From NCBI RefSeq assembly GCF_003597395.2, contig NC_133774.1, forward strand, positions 45,772,631 to 45,836,630: 64,000 nt of DNA, given 5' to 3'. The notes under the pieces were generated by a model, which was not told the origin of the DNA, did not search any database, and was given only the letters and a program-made list of their open reading frames with translations. Positions 36,785-48,251 of this stretch are shown here, piece by piece; the first letter of the stretch is position 1, and the number at the start of each line of letters is the position of its first letter. A program made the position numbers and the translations under genes. Source of the DNA: Chelonoidis abingdonii (lineage: Eukaryota > Chordata > Testudines > Testudinidae).

Positions 36785-37835
36785 TATTTTCCGTACATAA
36801 ACTTTATTCCACTGGACACCATACAAAATATTAAACTCAAGAGGAAAAAAATGAAAATATTAATTTGACATCATCGAGAAGTAACAATTTTAACATGAAC
36901 TGGTCTGCAACAACAAATACATGAGAGGCACAAACTGTGCTACAGCAGGTCTAAAAGAAGTTTCACTGGGTTTTTTTTGGAAAAGTTAAAATTTTCAAGA
37001 TTACTTTTTAAATTTCAATTTACAGCAGCTGACCAATTTACAAATATTTACAGAAAATCAAAACAAAAACTTGGCTTATTAGCAGCTTTTCTTTAAGCAG
37101 CCATCACTACTACTTTGCATATGGAAAGGAAACATAAAATAGATATCTGACCTAATCTGTATGAACATTAAGCATTTACATACATTGGTTTACCATGGAT
37201 TATTTCAACTGTTTTGTAGTAGTTCTGCTGCTCAAAAATTCCAGTTTAGATTATAATTCCTGTGACCTGGAGCATAACAACTAGGGTATAATTTCATGTT
37301 GATAAATTGTTATTGTTGTTCCATGTAAGAGGGAAATAAAACTTGAAAGTGCCAAGTAGAGCAAAAGTGCATACTGCTTTAAGCAGTTGTAAAGCACATC
37401 CTACTTATTTATCAAGAAACGTGCAATGTGTGCTATGCTTTAAGGAAACAGCTGGACTTTTATACATTGCTTAGCTCTTCATTTCTTTATTTCAGTGTTA
37501 AGTGTGGTTGAATTAACCATTACATAGTTAAAGGTAACAATTTAATATACTCTGATACTTTCCTTAAAATTAATTTAGTCCTGCGGTCTGAAATTTGGGT
37601 CATAATAGTCTCCTATACAAGTCAATGGTGCAAGGATTTTTAGAAAATCCATCTTTGAATGAATGGTTATATTAACAAATGTCATAATAAAATATGCAAT
37701 CTTTCTTATAAATATTTCCTTAACAAAAACTTGAAAGAGAAAACACTTCATAAAAAACTATGGGAAAACTGTATCTTGGTTTTGATATTGTTCTTTATAT
37801 TTCAGCAGACTCCAGTAAGAAGAAGCAGCAGCCAG
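36785..37835 (-). other. TENT2: Probable TENT2 3' UTR
   Basis: This follows the TENT2 stop codon on the minus strand. The stretch is AT-rich and free of recognised repeats, unlike its surroundings, which suits a conserved 3' UTR. Candidate polyadenylation signals on the minus strand lie at 37486-37491 and 36803-36808 (both AATAAA). The more distal one would give a UTR of about 1.05 kb. The true end is unknown. Confidence 0.5.
36803..36808 (-). terminator. TENT2: Candidate TENT2 polyadenylation signal
   Basis: AATAAA on the minus strand, about 1.03 kb after the stop codon and just before repeat-rich spacer. A proximal alternative is at 37486-37491. Usage cannot be decided from sequence. Confidence 0.4.
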
Positions 37836-37910
37836 TTATCTTTTCTGTATAGTTGCTCTTACAGGTAGTATACAGTTCAAGTCTCTCTTGTCTCGTAATC
37901 TCTGCCATGA
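37836..37910 (-). CDS. TENT2: TENT2 last coding exon
   Basis: Acceptor tttttttcctcag on the minus strand, then 24 codons SWQRLRDKRDLNCILPVRAT, IQKR and a TAA stop at 37836-37838. This is the C-terminus of GLD2/TENT2 (human SWHRLKNKRDLNSILPVRAA.. as I recall it), with a few conservative changes. TENT2 is a non-canonical poly(A) polymerase that extends poly(A) tails of cytoplasmic mRNAs and monoadenylates some microRNAs. It lacks its own RNA-binding domain and is recruited by partners. The basic C-terminal tail follows the PAP-associated domain. Confidence 0.96.
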   Translation of the reverse strand, partial: SWQRLRDKRDLNCILPVRATIQKR

Positions 37911-38139
37911 CTGAGGAAAAAAAGTTAATAGCTTTTTAAAAACCTTGTTTTTCTATATCACCACCTCCTTTAAAACTGTAAGAGGTAAACCCCACACAGA
38001 TCCACAAAGAGTTTTAAACAGTTTTGTTTTCCTCACAGATTTATGAACAGCATCAGGTACTTATTTCTTTAAAAAGATTGTTTACAGAAGAGGGAATCTG
38101 TAGTAATCCAGACAAAATAGGGTGACTGTTGAGAACAAA

Positions 38140-38404
38140 GGCTAGTCTACACTAGAAGCGCTACATTGCCACTGTAGCATGTCTGGTGAAGACGCTTTAT
38201 GCCAATGGGAGAGAGCTCTCCTGTCAGCATAAGAAATCCACCCCTGCAAGAGGCCATAACTATATTGACGGGAGACGCTTTCCTGCTGACAGAGTGCTGT
38301 CCATACTGGTGCTTAGATTGGAGTAACTTACATTGCTCTGGGAGGTGACTTATCCACATCCCTAAGCAACGTAAATTACACCAAAATAAGTGTAGTGTAC
38401 ACCT
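38140..38404. mobile_element. MITE (gtctacact family)
   Basis: It begins ggctagtctacactagaag and ends taagtgtagtgtacacct, inverted ends with drift. It carries the internal gggagagagctctcctgtc palindrome seen in its relatives. It abuts the CR1 copy that follows. Confidence 0.7.
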
Positions 38405-38836
38405 GAACTATTAGGGGCTGCAGCACATGACTCATGAGGAGAGGCTGAGGGAACTGGGATTGTTTAGCCTGCAGAAGAGAAGAGTGAGGGGGAGATTTGA
38501 TAGCTGCTTTCAGCTACCTGAAAGGGGGTTCCAAAGAGGATGGATCTAAACTGTTCTCAGTGGTACCAGATGACAGAACAAGGAGAAATGGTCTCAGCTT
38601 GCAATGGGGGAGGTTTAGGTTGGATATTAGGAAAAACTTCTTCACTAGGAGGGTGGTGAAGCACTGGAATGGGTTACCTAGGGAGGTGGTGGAATCTCCT
38701 TAGAGGTTTTTTAGGTCAGGTTTGACAAAGCCCTGGCTCGAATGATTTAGTTGGGGATTGGTCCTGCTTTGAGCAGGGGGTTGGACTAGATGACCTCCTG
38801 AGGTCCCTTCCAACTCTGATATTCTATGATTCTAAA
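38405..38836 (+). mobile_element. CR1 LINE 3' end
   Basis: A well-preserved CR1 tail in sense orientation: catgaggagaggctgaggga, gaaaaacttcttcactagga, gggttggactagatgacctc, and terminal attctatgattcta repeats. The octamer-like ATTCTATG direct repeat at the end is the CR1 hallmark. The reverse transcriptase is absent, so this is a 5'-truncated copy. Confidence 0.95.
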
Positions 38837-39955
38837 TATGTTTTCAGGGGACAAAGACAACTTGTGAAGTTAGTATATTTTGAAAAGAACTAAGTTTCTT
38901 ATAATGTTCTGGCTTCAAAATGGTTAAGTACCTTCACATTTCTGATTTTTGGAACATAGGCTAAATATCTAAGGAGATCTCCTTTGCTACTTCCAACAAA
39001 ATGATGTGTCCTTGAAATTGGTGATTTAAATTATACTATCTCTTTTTATGTCTTGGGTTACAGGAGAAGAGTATGGGATACGGTCTTTAAGGTCCTGATT
39101 TGGCAACTGACTTTATACAGGCAAATCTAGTACCAGTGCAGAGTCAGTGCCTTTCAAGTAAACATTTCACAGGAACAGTGAGCTGGAGCGATTTTCAATG
39201 AGAGTTAGGCACCAACCTCCCCCGTGGGGCTTCTTTAAAAATCCAAGCCTTAGAGGATATTCTTAAGTATCTGCAATACTTTTTAAGCAATTAATATAGT
39301 TGCTCCTTATGGTGCCTAAGGAACTTATGAATGATTTAAATTAGTAATGGACTATTTTATTTACATATATTATATGGTGCTTAACACTAGTGGCTTCACA
39401 GAAAAAAAATATTTTGCATAAAAAACCTAAAACACTTTATATGCTTATAAGGTCACTAATATTTTCACAATAAAATCAAGCTTGCAAATTGCCCATATTA
39501 AAAGCCCAGACCTGACCACTTGTGTCAGTAGTCCATCAACTAATCTCTTTTTTCTTAGGTGTTATGGCAAGAGGTAGATTTTTACAGCATGCCCAGAAAG
39601 TTATCCAGTTTGGGCTCTCTCTCTTTTCCATTGCTTATATTCAGTAACAGATTTAAAATCACAGGACAAGTATACCGTGCCTAGAACTATATACATATAA
39701 ATAGTTATAGAATCATGCAAATATAGGTTTGGAAGAGACCTCAAGAGGTCATCCAGTCCATCCCTCCACACTGAGGCAGGACCAAGTATACTTAAGACAA
39801 TCCCCGGCAGATGTTTGTCTAACCTGTTCTTAAAAGCCTCCTGTGGGAAAACTATGCCTACTACAGCAAAGATTCCACAATGCCTGTTGGAAGCCTAGTC
39901 CAGTACTTAACTATCATAGAATCATAGAATATCAGGATTGGAAGTGACCTCAGAA

Positions 39956-40140
39956 GTGGGGTGGATAGTTCAGTGGTTTGAGCATTGGCCTGCTAAACCC
40001 AGGTTGTGAGTTCAATCCTTGAGGTGGCAATTTATGGATCTGGGGCAAAAATCTGTCTGGGGATTGGTCCTGCTTTGGGCAGGGGGGGTGGGCTAGATGA
40101 CCTCCTGAGGTACATTCCAACTTCAATATACTATTATTCT
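39956..40140 (+). mobile_element. tRNA-derived SINE, probable turtle Cry family
   Basis: The 5' part resembles a tRNA gene: an A-box region tagttcagtggtttgagca and a B-box ggttgtgagttcaatcc. The body follows with ggggcaaaaatctgtctgg and a 3' end shared with CR1 (ctagatgacctcctgaggt). A tRNA head with a CR1-like tail is the known design of turtle Cry SINEs, which use CR1 machinery for mobilisation. This is one of the best taxonomic markers in the window. Confidence 0.85.
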
Positions 40141-40280
40141 AATCCAATCCCCTGCTCAAAGCAGGACCATTCCCCAGACAGATTTTTGCCCCAAATCCTT
40201 AAATGGCCCCCTCTAAGATTGAACTCACAACCATAGGTTTGGCAGGCTAATGCTCAAACCACTGAGCTATCTATCCTCCT
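40141..40280 (-). mobile_element. Inverted second copy of the tRNA-derived SINE
   Basis: The reverse complement reads gatagatagctcagtggttt, ggttgtgagttcaatc and ggggcaaaaatctgtctggg, the same SINE as the preceding feature in opposite orientation. It lacks the CR1-like 3' tail. The two copies meet almost directly at 40140/40141, so together they form an inverted repeat of about 140 bp per arm. Confidence 0.85.
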
Positions 40281-41386
40281 AGTCAGAAAGTTTCCCCTAA
40301 TATCTAACCTAAATCTCTTTTGCTGCAGATTAAGCCAATTTCTTTCTGACCTACCTTGAGTGGACAAGGAGAATAATTGATTACTATCCTCTTTATAACA
40401 GCTCTTAGTCTTCAAATCTGTTATCAGGGCCTCTCCTCAGGTCACCTTTTTGCAAGACTAAACACACTCATTTTTAAACTTCCCTCATACATCAGGTTTT
40501 TATTTATTTATTTATTTTTAAAGATCTTTCATCCTATTTGCAGCTTTCCTCAGAGAACACAAAATACCTATGAAATGTGACAATATTTTAAAAAACAAAA
40601 TATTTTACTAGAGTTTGTGACACAGGAAGATATTCAGTTTTAAAGGACTAGTTCTGCTTGTTTCTTGCATTAGAAAAATCTGATCTTCACTTCCTTCTCT
40701 TTGTTGGAGAAACATGAACAGTGATATCTGCTATGAAAAATCTCAATGAACTCACAGTACAAGTGCAGCTATAGGTACTTAATTCCAAACAGATATCTCA
40801 CATATAACGCAAACTCTATGATGGGGAATAGGGGTAGGAGACAGGAGGTGGTCAGAATTTGCAGATTAAGCCCTCTAAGGCCTAAATCTTACATTCCAAG
40901 TAAAATCCACATCTCTCCCTCAGCTGGAAATAGGGAAAGTTGCAGGTTAGATAACAGTCATGTCTCACTACAGTTAATGTTCTCCTAAGATTGTGTCAAT
41001 AAGCCCTTCTTGCTGAAGAAGTGTGTACCTGATATTTAAAGTGTGTACAAAGAGCAGAAAAACAACTTGTAAATTACTAGAGGCCATATTTACCCATGAT
41101 AGAAGGAACAGTAAAGACAAGCTATTTTTTGTTTGTTTTTGTTCCATAGCTCCCTTTCAGATTTCCATAAGAAACAAACACCACTGAATCCACGAAAGGT
41201 TGAAAGTGTTCTACCCCCAAAACATGAATAAGGAAGTCAGGCTGAGACTTTCAAAGCTGACTAAGGGATTTGGATGCCCAATTTTCATTATAATTTATCT
41301 CTGCCTTGGAGTCCTGAATTTAAACACAAAGACCATTAAGAAATTTTCATTTAGGTACCCACTTCAGTGTTAGCCCTGCCCTTGCG

Positions 41387-41421
41387 CACGCGCGCACACA
41401 CACATACATACACACACACAA
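41387..41421. repeat. CA/CG dinucleotide microsatellite
   Basis: A short run of gc/ac dinucleotides passing into cacacaca with two cataca interruptions. A simple-sequence repeat inside the TENT2 last intron. Confidence 0.85.
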
Positions 41422-41622
41422 AACATTCTCATTTCATATTTTTCTCCCTCTGCATATATTGGGATGAATTCTTATTACACAGATTCTGAAATGTAAGGCA
41501 TACATACCTCAGGCCACCACTGTAGTACACAAATCCACTGACCCTCTCTGTTTTCATTTTTTATTCCAAAAACTTTCTTGCAGACAAGAGGGCTACAAGA
41601 ATTAATGTGATGTATTTTTTAC

Positions 41623-41702
41623 CTTTAGAAATTCATCCTTGATAATGTCAAACTTCTGCTTTTCATGTACAGCCCTAGCTGTGTTTGTTCCATCAAAAGG
41701 CT
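41623..41702 (-). CDS. TENT2: TENT2 penultimate visible exon (PAP-associated domain end)
   Basis: An 80-bp exon with a minus-strand acceptor (ttaaccttgcag) and GTAAAA donor. Two bases complete a split Glu codon, then PFDGTNTARAVHEKQKFD and IIKDEFLK follow. This is nearly identical to the human GLD2 segment ..EEPFDGTNTARAVHEKQKFDMIKDQFLK as I recall it. Phase fits the exons on either side. The segment belongs to the PAP/25A-associated region that closes the central domain of the enzyme. Confidence 0.97.
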
Positions 41703-43059
41703 CTGCAAGGTTAAATGTAAAATTAAAGTGTTAAAAAACCAACCTTTACTTTATCTTCACCTAGTAAACTACTCTGAGAGAAGCAGAGGATGAGTCAACA
41801 TACTGTCACTTTCTACGAGGGCTTTTAGATACTGGCTGCATTTTCCCTTTCTGACAGGTACTGTGCAGGTAACTCTCATATCATAAAAACACAACACTAA
41901 TATTCTGCAGTTGCAGTAGAGATTGTTGGAGATTTACTCCTTTAAATCTAGATCGATGGCATTGTCAGCAAGAGTATTAATACATGTCTTCTACCACGTG
42001 CTTACATGCACTGTACAAGTATTTCAAGTATTATAAAAGTCAGCAGTCAATTCAAAGTCTCAGAACAAGGAATAAAGCAGCCACATCCTTAACTAATGTC
42101 TTTTGTCAGTTCATAGACCATATATTTCTATCCCATTTTAAATATTGCTAAATATTCTAAATCAGGAAGGTCTTGTTACAATCAATAGTGTGTATTATAC
42201 ATCTAAATATGACTGCGCAACTGTTCTGAAAAGTCCATGTGCAACAATGTACTTAGATCTACAAGCAACTACTTTATCTTATTATGCAGTATCTTTTGAG
42301 ACAAAATTATACAACAGACTGAAGTGGTAAAATATGGTATTTTCCTTATACCTGAATATATAAAAACCAAAAGCCCTGTAAAATATTTAAGAAAACCCAT
42401 CTTTCAAAAAATGTCTACTCTTCCTACTATTTTTGTCTTTTTCCAGTTGGCAATGTATAGTTTTTCTCATTTGCTCCTAATGGATTAGAAACCAACATGA
42501 CTCTGGCCTATTTGTCATCCACATAATCAATATCAGCAAAGTATTCATAAATTTGTACTCGCCTCTGCAGTACAGCAAATATACAACAGGGTTACCATGC
42601 ATTGACTGCCTTTCAATTTCATTGCAAAACAAGTTTTAGAATCCAGTCTTTTTACACTTTTCCAGAGGACAGTTTAAGTACATTATGGTGTATTTCATAC
42701 TTGTAAAAGGTACAATATCCAGTGACAGAGTCCTGAGGCAAAATACAGTCCTAGCTAGATTAGTCTCTTTTTAATATGCGTCACATTCTGGGTCGTAAAC
42801 TAACTTTATTTTTAATGGTTTAGGAACCCTTTTAATTTTAGTGGATGTGAGCATAAGAGTTTCATGAAATACATTAATACATATAAGATGTGCTGGAAAA
42901 ACAAAAACAAAACTATAAACGTCCATGTATAAATTGAGCACAATATTGGTCACAGTTTTGTATTTCTCATATGCATTTTTAATTACAGTGGCAATGATGC
43001 AGTTGTGACTTTCCAAAGTATTCATTTATGGCCTGTTTTTACAATCCTTATTCAAGAAA

Positions 43060-43720
43060 AGCAGTGTGGTGGGGTGGACTAGATTCAGAGGCCCCTGCTG
43101 GAGGCCTCGCAGTCCTGCCTCACCCCACCCCCAAAAAGAGCAAAGGAGTAGTGCTCCAGGCAGCCTAGAGCAGCTGCAGGAGAAGCAACCAATCAGAGGG
43201 GCTGCTGGAGCAGCCAATCAGGGTCCAAGAGGGCCAAATAAAAAAAGTAGCAGCAACAGAGCAGTCAGTTGTTGCCTGGAGCTGGAAGAGGGAGACCTGG
43301 GTTCCTGGTTGGCTGGAAGAGCAGAAGGACCACAGACAGCTCAGTGTGGGCAGGCGTGAGACCAGGGAGGCCTGCCAAATACCAGGGGAGAGAAGAAGGA
43401 GCTCCTGGCAGGCTGCAGGGACCAAGCAAGGACTGAGCCCAGAACCCAGCCTGACCAAGCGAGGGTACCGCAACGGACCCTGTTGTAGCGGGCAGTTTCT
43501 CTGGGTAGGAAGCCTTGGCAAAAGTTAAAGACTGTATACCTCGGAAGGGGTTTGTTTGTTCTTCTCCACCTACAAACAGTGTGTGAGATTCAGCCAGAGG
43601 GCTGAGTCATTGAAGACCTGCCAATGAAGCCATCGACCAAAGGGGCGGGAGGGAAGGGTGAACACTTGCAAGAGGTGAGTACTACCCTATTCCAAAAATT
43701 GAGAAATGGCTTGCTCACAC
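43060..43720 (+). mobile_element. LTR-like repeat with CCAAT and TATA-like motifs
   Basis: A GC-rich stretch in AT-rich intron. It has two CCAAT motifs (ccaatcagaggggctg and ccaatcagggtcc), then an A-rich box (ccaaataaaaaaagtagc) and a long GA-rich leader. That layout suits the U3/R region of a retrotransposon LTR, and similar phrases are widespread in turtle DNA. I see no matching second LTR or internal coding part, so it would be a solo LTR. Ends are approximate. Confidence 0.45.
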
Positions 43721-44947
43721 TTGATCAGAAGAGGGCACTCGCAAGAGGCGAGAGCATCCAATTACAAGCTCCCATTTAACTCACAGGGATTTTGCCAGTA
43801 TACCGACTATAAAACTGGGACTTTTCATTATCAAAACCATCCAAATTACACTCCAAATTTAAATGCACTTCAATACTCATAATTCACCAGCACAATGGGC
43901 TGACTGGTTTTGTTTGGCATGCTTCTAGAATTTTTTTCCTTCTTAAAAATATGTTTATAATATTTAACTGGGTGCTTACTAGCAGATTTTACATTACAGT
44001 GAGACATGCCTTTATACTGGATCAGAATATTGGCCATCTGATACACAAGATGTTCAGTGTTCTAAAATCTAGACACAGAATTTGACACAGTTACCTGTTA
44101 CTACAGTGAATTGCAAATGCTGATTATATGCCATGTGAAGTAGCATAGTATTTCCCTTTATCTGTCTGAAATTTGATGCTGAATGATTCTGTAATAATAG
44201 TTAGGAGCCTCTAAGCATTTCATACTGCACCCAAGATCATAAAGATTTTAAATGAGAAGTGAGGGGCTGCAAAGCCTTCCCAAGATTGTCAGGAAACTGT
44301 CCCAGTGCAGACTCGAACCTTTCCCATGCTATACTAATAAATGACAAATTTTTTTTATTCTATTCTCCTGTCAAAAGAAAAACACTTGCATTGGAAGAGT
44401 GGACAAGAAGAATTTTGCAAGACTATGTATGCAACATTTTAATTAAAATAAATCAACTGTTAAGTGTCCCTCAATGTTTTCTAAATGTCAGGAAGTTTTC
44501 AAAGGAAAACTCCAGTATAATGTAAATTTTACTCAATAATCAGGAGAATAATTCAGTAAAAATGAATGTCAAATATAAAATAATCAAATTGCCATCCTGA
44601 CAATTTGATTGAGAAGAGGACTAAAAGTATTATCTTTCATTAGGAAACATTAGAATCCAGAATATTTCAAGGGTAGTGGCAAGGCAGGTTTTGTAGAATT
44701 TTTTTTTTCAAAAATAATTTAACTGCACTGCTGTGTTAAGGGCTTATGGAAATGAGACTAATACTGGCCTGAATCAGGTACAGTGCAGACAGCTATTGTG
44801 CGAGCTTCTCTAAAAACATATGCAGTCCAGTCACTCATAGGAGCTACAAGGGGATGGAACATGCTTGGGGATGGCATGGCATGGCACACATGCAGTTAGG
44901 TCAGCACTAAGGGCCACGAGGGGCTAAAGCATTCCCAGTTTGGATGG

Positions 44948-45060
44948 AATCAGGCAGAGCTAGCTCCAGGTTTTTTGCCACCCCAAGGGGAAAAAAAAGG
45001 GGGGCCGGGGGAGCCGCCTGCTTGGGACGCTGGTGCCTAGAGCTGGCCCCGGAATCAGTG
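44948..45060. mobile_element. Fragmentary MITE
   Basis: The left gcagagctagctccaggttt and right gcctagagctggcccc are inverted relatives. The middle carries ttgccaccccaagggg and a run of A and G. A common short turtle repeat, partly decayed. Confidence 0.5.
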
Positions 45061-45454
45061 ATTTAAGCTACTAAACTAAGACATCGCCACTGAGCACGAG
45101 TGAACTGAGATTTTTCAAAGGCTTATAACTTGGCCCAATTTGGGCAGATTTTCACAGAAATAGCAAGACACACACCCTTGACACAAAAGGAATTCCCTCC
45201 CCCCCCCCCCCAATTACCACCAAATTCTGACTCCCTGCTCCAAAGCATGGAGGTGCCAGATCTTCTCAAAGAAAAGTTTGCCAGAATTTTAACATTGCAA
45301 AACAATGCATTTTTCTTTAGCCTTATTCTTGGAAATGGCAGGACCATTATGGCTGAAATACTCTATAAAAAGAAAAAAATTCAGCCTGAGGCAGACGGAC
45401 AGTCAGAATAGAAAATTTGAATTTGGCCAAATTATTAGCAACTGAAAAAAGGAT

Positions 45455-45955
45455 CAGGGTGACAGAGTGTACAAATACCACATTGAACTCCCAACCTGCA
45501 GAGCCTGCTCCAAATGGAGAGGAATCTTAAAAGGGAGCAACTCAGCTCATAAAGGGGGAAGACGACAGAACCAGTCTCGGGGCTCCAGAACAAGGGTGCT
45601 GAAGAAGCCTCCAGTGAGTCAGATATTGTTGTCTCTCACAGGCCCTGGTTCAGAGCCAGTTGAGAGGGAGGGAAGGCCCAGGCTCCCCTATCAACTCTCT
45701 TTGTTTCAGGAGGGGCCAAAGCCTCAACCCACTCTCGTAAGGAAAGGGTAGGACATCGAAACCCTTGAGGTGAAGCTAAGCCACATAACAAGGGTTAGGA
45801 ATTGGACTGAAAGCCCTTCCTGCCAGGAGGCGTGAGACTGGAAACTGGGTGTGCTATCCACTAGTCCACCTGACCCTCTGAGGACTATTAAAGTCATATA
45901 ATGGGTAGTGTCGGCACCCTTAACACTTGGCAACATCATCAGCTATGCCTGTAAC
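45455..45955. repeat. Unclassified GC-rich dispersed repeat (LTR-like)
   Basis: Base composition changes sharply here, with ggtgacagagtgtacaaa at one end and gtgtcggcacccttaaca near the other. The interior holds short open frames of no recognisable family. It may be an LTR fragment, but no diagnostic motif is seen. Confidence 0.3.
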
Positions 45956-46326
45956 ACATGTACTGTAAGTGAAGGATAAACTGGGAGCAATCACCACATA
46001 AAATAGCATGTGAAGTGAAGCAGAAGGTGTTGTATGACAATGGTAAAAAAAAAAAAAAAAATCACTCAAAGGAGAGAAGCCAACAAATATTTCCACTTTA
46101 GTGGCATAGGACTTTGCTACATAGTTGTAAAACAGTAATTATCTTGGGTGCACTAACTTTTCCACTGAAATGTCATATAATATATTATGAATCTGCATGT
46201 ATTATTGAAAATGCCTGAAATAAAAGACAAGCAAAGCCTATAAGTGACAGGCTAAGTTAAATGAATGCTATCAAGAAATTAAATATATGAAACTGAAAAC
46301 ACAAATATTGCAGCTTCACACTTTAC

Positions 46327-46418
46327 CTTCTACACAGATGAATTTGTTTCTCCATTCAATACCATCAGGTCTTGGAATGGCTCTGGCTTCACGAATTGAA
46401 ATCATTTGGTGACTCCAG
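46327..46418 (-). CDS. TENT2: TENT2 exon
   Basis: A 92-bp exon with a minus-strand acceptor (tttcctctag) and GTAAAG donor. It opens with the last base of an Asp codon and reads WSHQMISIREARAIPRPDGI, then EWRNKFICVE and the first base of the next Glu codon. It matches the human GLD2 stretch ..DWNSQMISVREAKAIPRPDG.. as I recall it, with conservative substitutions. Phases join both neighbouring exons without a break. The segment lies in the central/PAP-associated domain. Confidence 0.97.
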
Positions 46419-46581
46419 CTAGAGGAAAGGAAAACAATTTGCAGACACTTAACACAGATTGCTTTTTGAACCATCTGTATACGGTTACATATAAAATAGG
46501 TAAAGTGTTCATACAGAGTTATGACTTAGGAATTTCAAAGGATAGTAGTTCGAAGAAGCAATTTGTTTTAGCGTTTCTAGG

Positions 46582-46952
46582 CAGGGGCTGCTCTAGCCAT
46601 AGACAAACTAGGCCACTGCCTGGGGTAGCCAGGCCAAACTTGAGTAGCACTGCAACTCTGTACACAAGGTTGCAATGCCACTCCCTCAGATTTGGCTTGC
46701 TGCAGCCAGCTCTCTTGATGGAGAGGCAGCCAGATGACACCTGAGTGAAAAATGTTGTGACCAAGTGCTTAATTCCCACTCCATTACTACCATAACCACT
46801 GAACCATCAGAAGGCTCACCACCCTCAGCCCAGAAAGTCCAGTGCAGGGTGCATGCCCCTCCCCTACTTGAGAACCTCTGTTGCAGGGGGTAGGAGTGGA
46901 GTGGCACACTAAAATTTTGCCTAGGGTGGCAGATTGTCTTGAGCAGCCTCTG
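46582..46952. mobile_element. hAT-type MITE with perfect target duplication
   Basis: Ends are CAGGGGCTGCTCTAG and, inverted, CAGAGGCTGCTCAAG. Perfect 8-bp flanks tttctagg occur at 46574-46581 and 46953-46960. There is no transposase. The interior phrases gcctggggtagccagg and gcctagggtggcagattg are characteristic of this family. Confidence 0.85.
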
Positions 46953-48020
46953 TTTCTAGGCAGAAAATAATGGAGATTAACCATTTTGGCGGGTGGGAAC
47001 CATGAGGGGGAGACAAAAGGTAAAATTTTCACACACACATTTAAATAAATTATGAAAACATTTCAGCAATATAGAACACCACAGATCTCAATGGACATTA
47101 TAACTTGGTGGTGATTTTTGTTTTTAAGAAAGTAATCCCTTTACAGTTCAACATGCTGTTTTAAATTTAAAAATACAATTAGAGTTTGGGACTCTTAAAA
47201 TTCTAATTAAAACAAGCCAAGTTGACCAGTATAGGTTGAGAAGTAGGGGAAGAGCAAGGTAATAAATCAAGTCCAACTGTGGCTACATAGTAGGTGCCAT
47301 TAAAAATGTCCAACATTTAATCATAATACACAGTACAGTAGTTTACTCTCAGATTGGTGAAATTCACACCTGTGCAGAGAGCCTGCACAAAGCCTACAAG
47401 CAAGGTAAGGATATTAGAGAACCTTTACACTTTTTCTCTCTGAACCTTCTGATTGTTCAAAATTGTACATCAATGAAGCCATGACAATTTACATCAACTG
47501 AGAATCTTCCCTCATAGCTTTACGTAAGACTCTATTCAAAGTATTTTTTACAAATTATTCTTATTCATGACTTCAGACTAGACACTTGAAAAGTTTCAGC
47601 TTATGAAGTTCAGCCATTTGAGTTAAGTGCACATAGATCTTTACAGCAGAAAATATACTTTCACTCTTCCATAACTCAAAAAAAAAATCTATGTTTAACA
47701 GTTTGTTGAAATTTCCATGGGGTTACAGGACAAATTGCTTAATGTACAATTTAGCTGAAATACTTCTAACAACTTATCCACACATTTTAACCTATTTAAA
47801 TCTGTCTTGACAGGACTGTTCCTAGGCAATAACAAAAGAATAAATGGTAAATATGTCTAGCATTCAAGGCCAGCAAAAACTTTAGCTCTTATCCACACCA
47901 CTACTCTAGTATCTCCTTGTGTCTCCCACTAATTTTCACAAATTAGGGAACATTTATCAGTATAATATGAAGTATTGTAACTAAATACTGTAATGTCCAC
48001 GTCAAATGAACAATGTAGAT

Positions 48021-48251
48021 CAGGGGTTCTCACACTGTGGGTCAGGACCCCTCAGGGGGTCGTGAGGTTATTACATGGGGGGGGGTTAGCGAGCTGTCTG
48101 CCTCCACCCCAAACTCCGCTTTGCCTCCAGCATTTATAATGGTGTTAAACATATTAAAAAGTGTTTTTAATGTATAAGGTGGGGGGGGGGTCGCACTCAG
48201 AGGCTTGCTGTGTGAAAGGGGTCACCACTAAAAAAAGTCTGAGAACCCCTG
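48021..48251. mobile_element. hAT-type MITE with perfect target duplication
   Basis: It starts CAGGGGTTCTCACACTG and ends GTCTGAGAACCCCTG, with near-perfect inverted ends. It is flanked by atgtagat on both sides (48013-48020, 48252-48259), an exact 8-bp duplication. It contains two poly-G runs (ggggggggg). A sister copy in opposite orientation sits inside the DIRS element at 57085-57310. Confidence 0.93.

Larger units (their letters stand above)
39705..40495 (-). mobile_element. Antisense CR1 copy split by SINE insertions
   Basis: The left half (39705-39921) runs antisense from atagaatcatgcaaatatag through gtccagtacttaactat. The right half (from about 40281) continues with agtcagaaagtttcccctaa and further CR1 text through tccctcatacatcaggttt. 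The joint falls inside one CR1 sentence, so an insertion split a single element. The insert contains another CR1 scrap (catagaatcatagaatatc, about 39914-39955) and the two SINEs. Confidence 0.85.
37911..41622. other. TENT2: TENT2 last intron
   Basis: About 3.7 kb and repeat-rich: a MITE (38140-38404), a sense CR1 3' end (38405-38836), and an antisense CR1 (39705-40495) interrupted by a second CR1 scrap and two head-to-head SINEs. A short CA-rich microsatellite lies at 41387-41421. No other feature is recognised. Confidence 0.75.
41703..46326. other. TENT2: TENT2 intron
   Basis: A 4.6-kb intron. It contains an LTR-like GC-rich repeat (43060-43720), a fragment of a gagctagctccagg-type MITE (44948-45060), an unclassified dispersed repeat beginning ataacttggcccaatttgg (about 45120-45420) and another GC-rich repeat (45455-45955). 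No exon or RNA gene is recognised. Confidence 0.65.
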
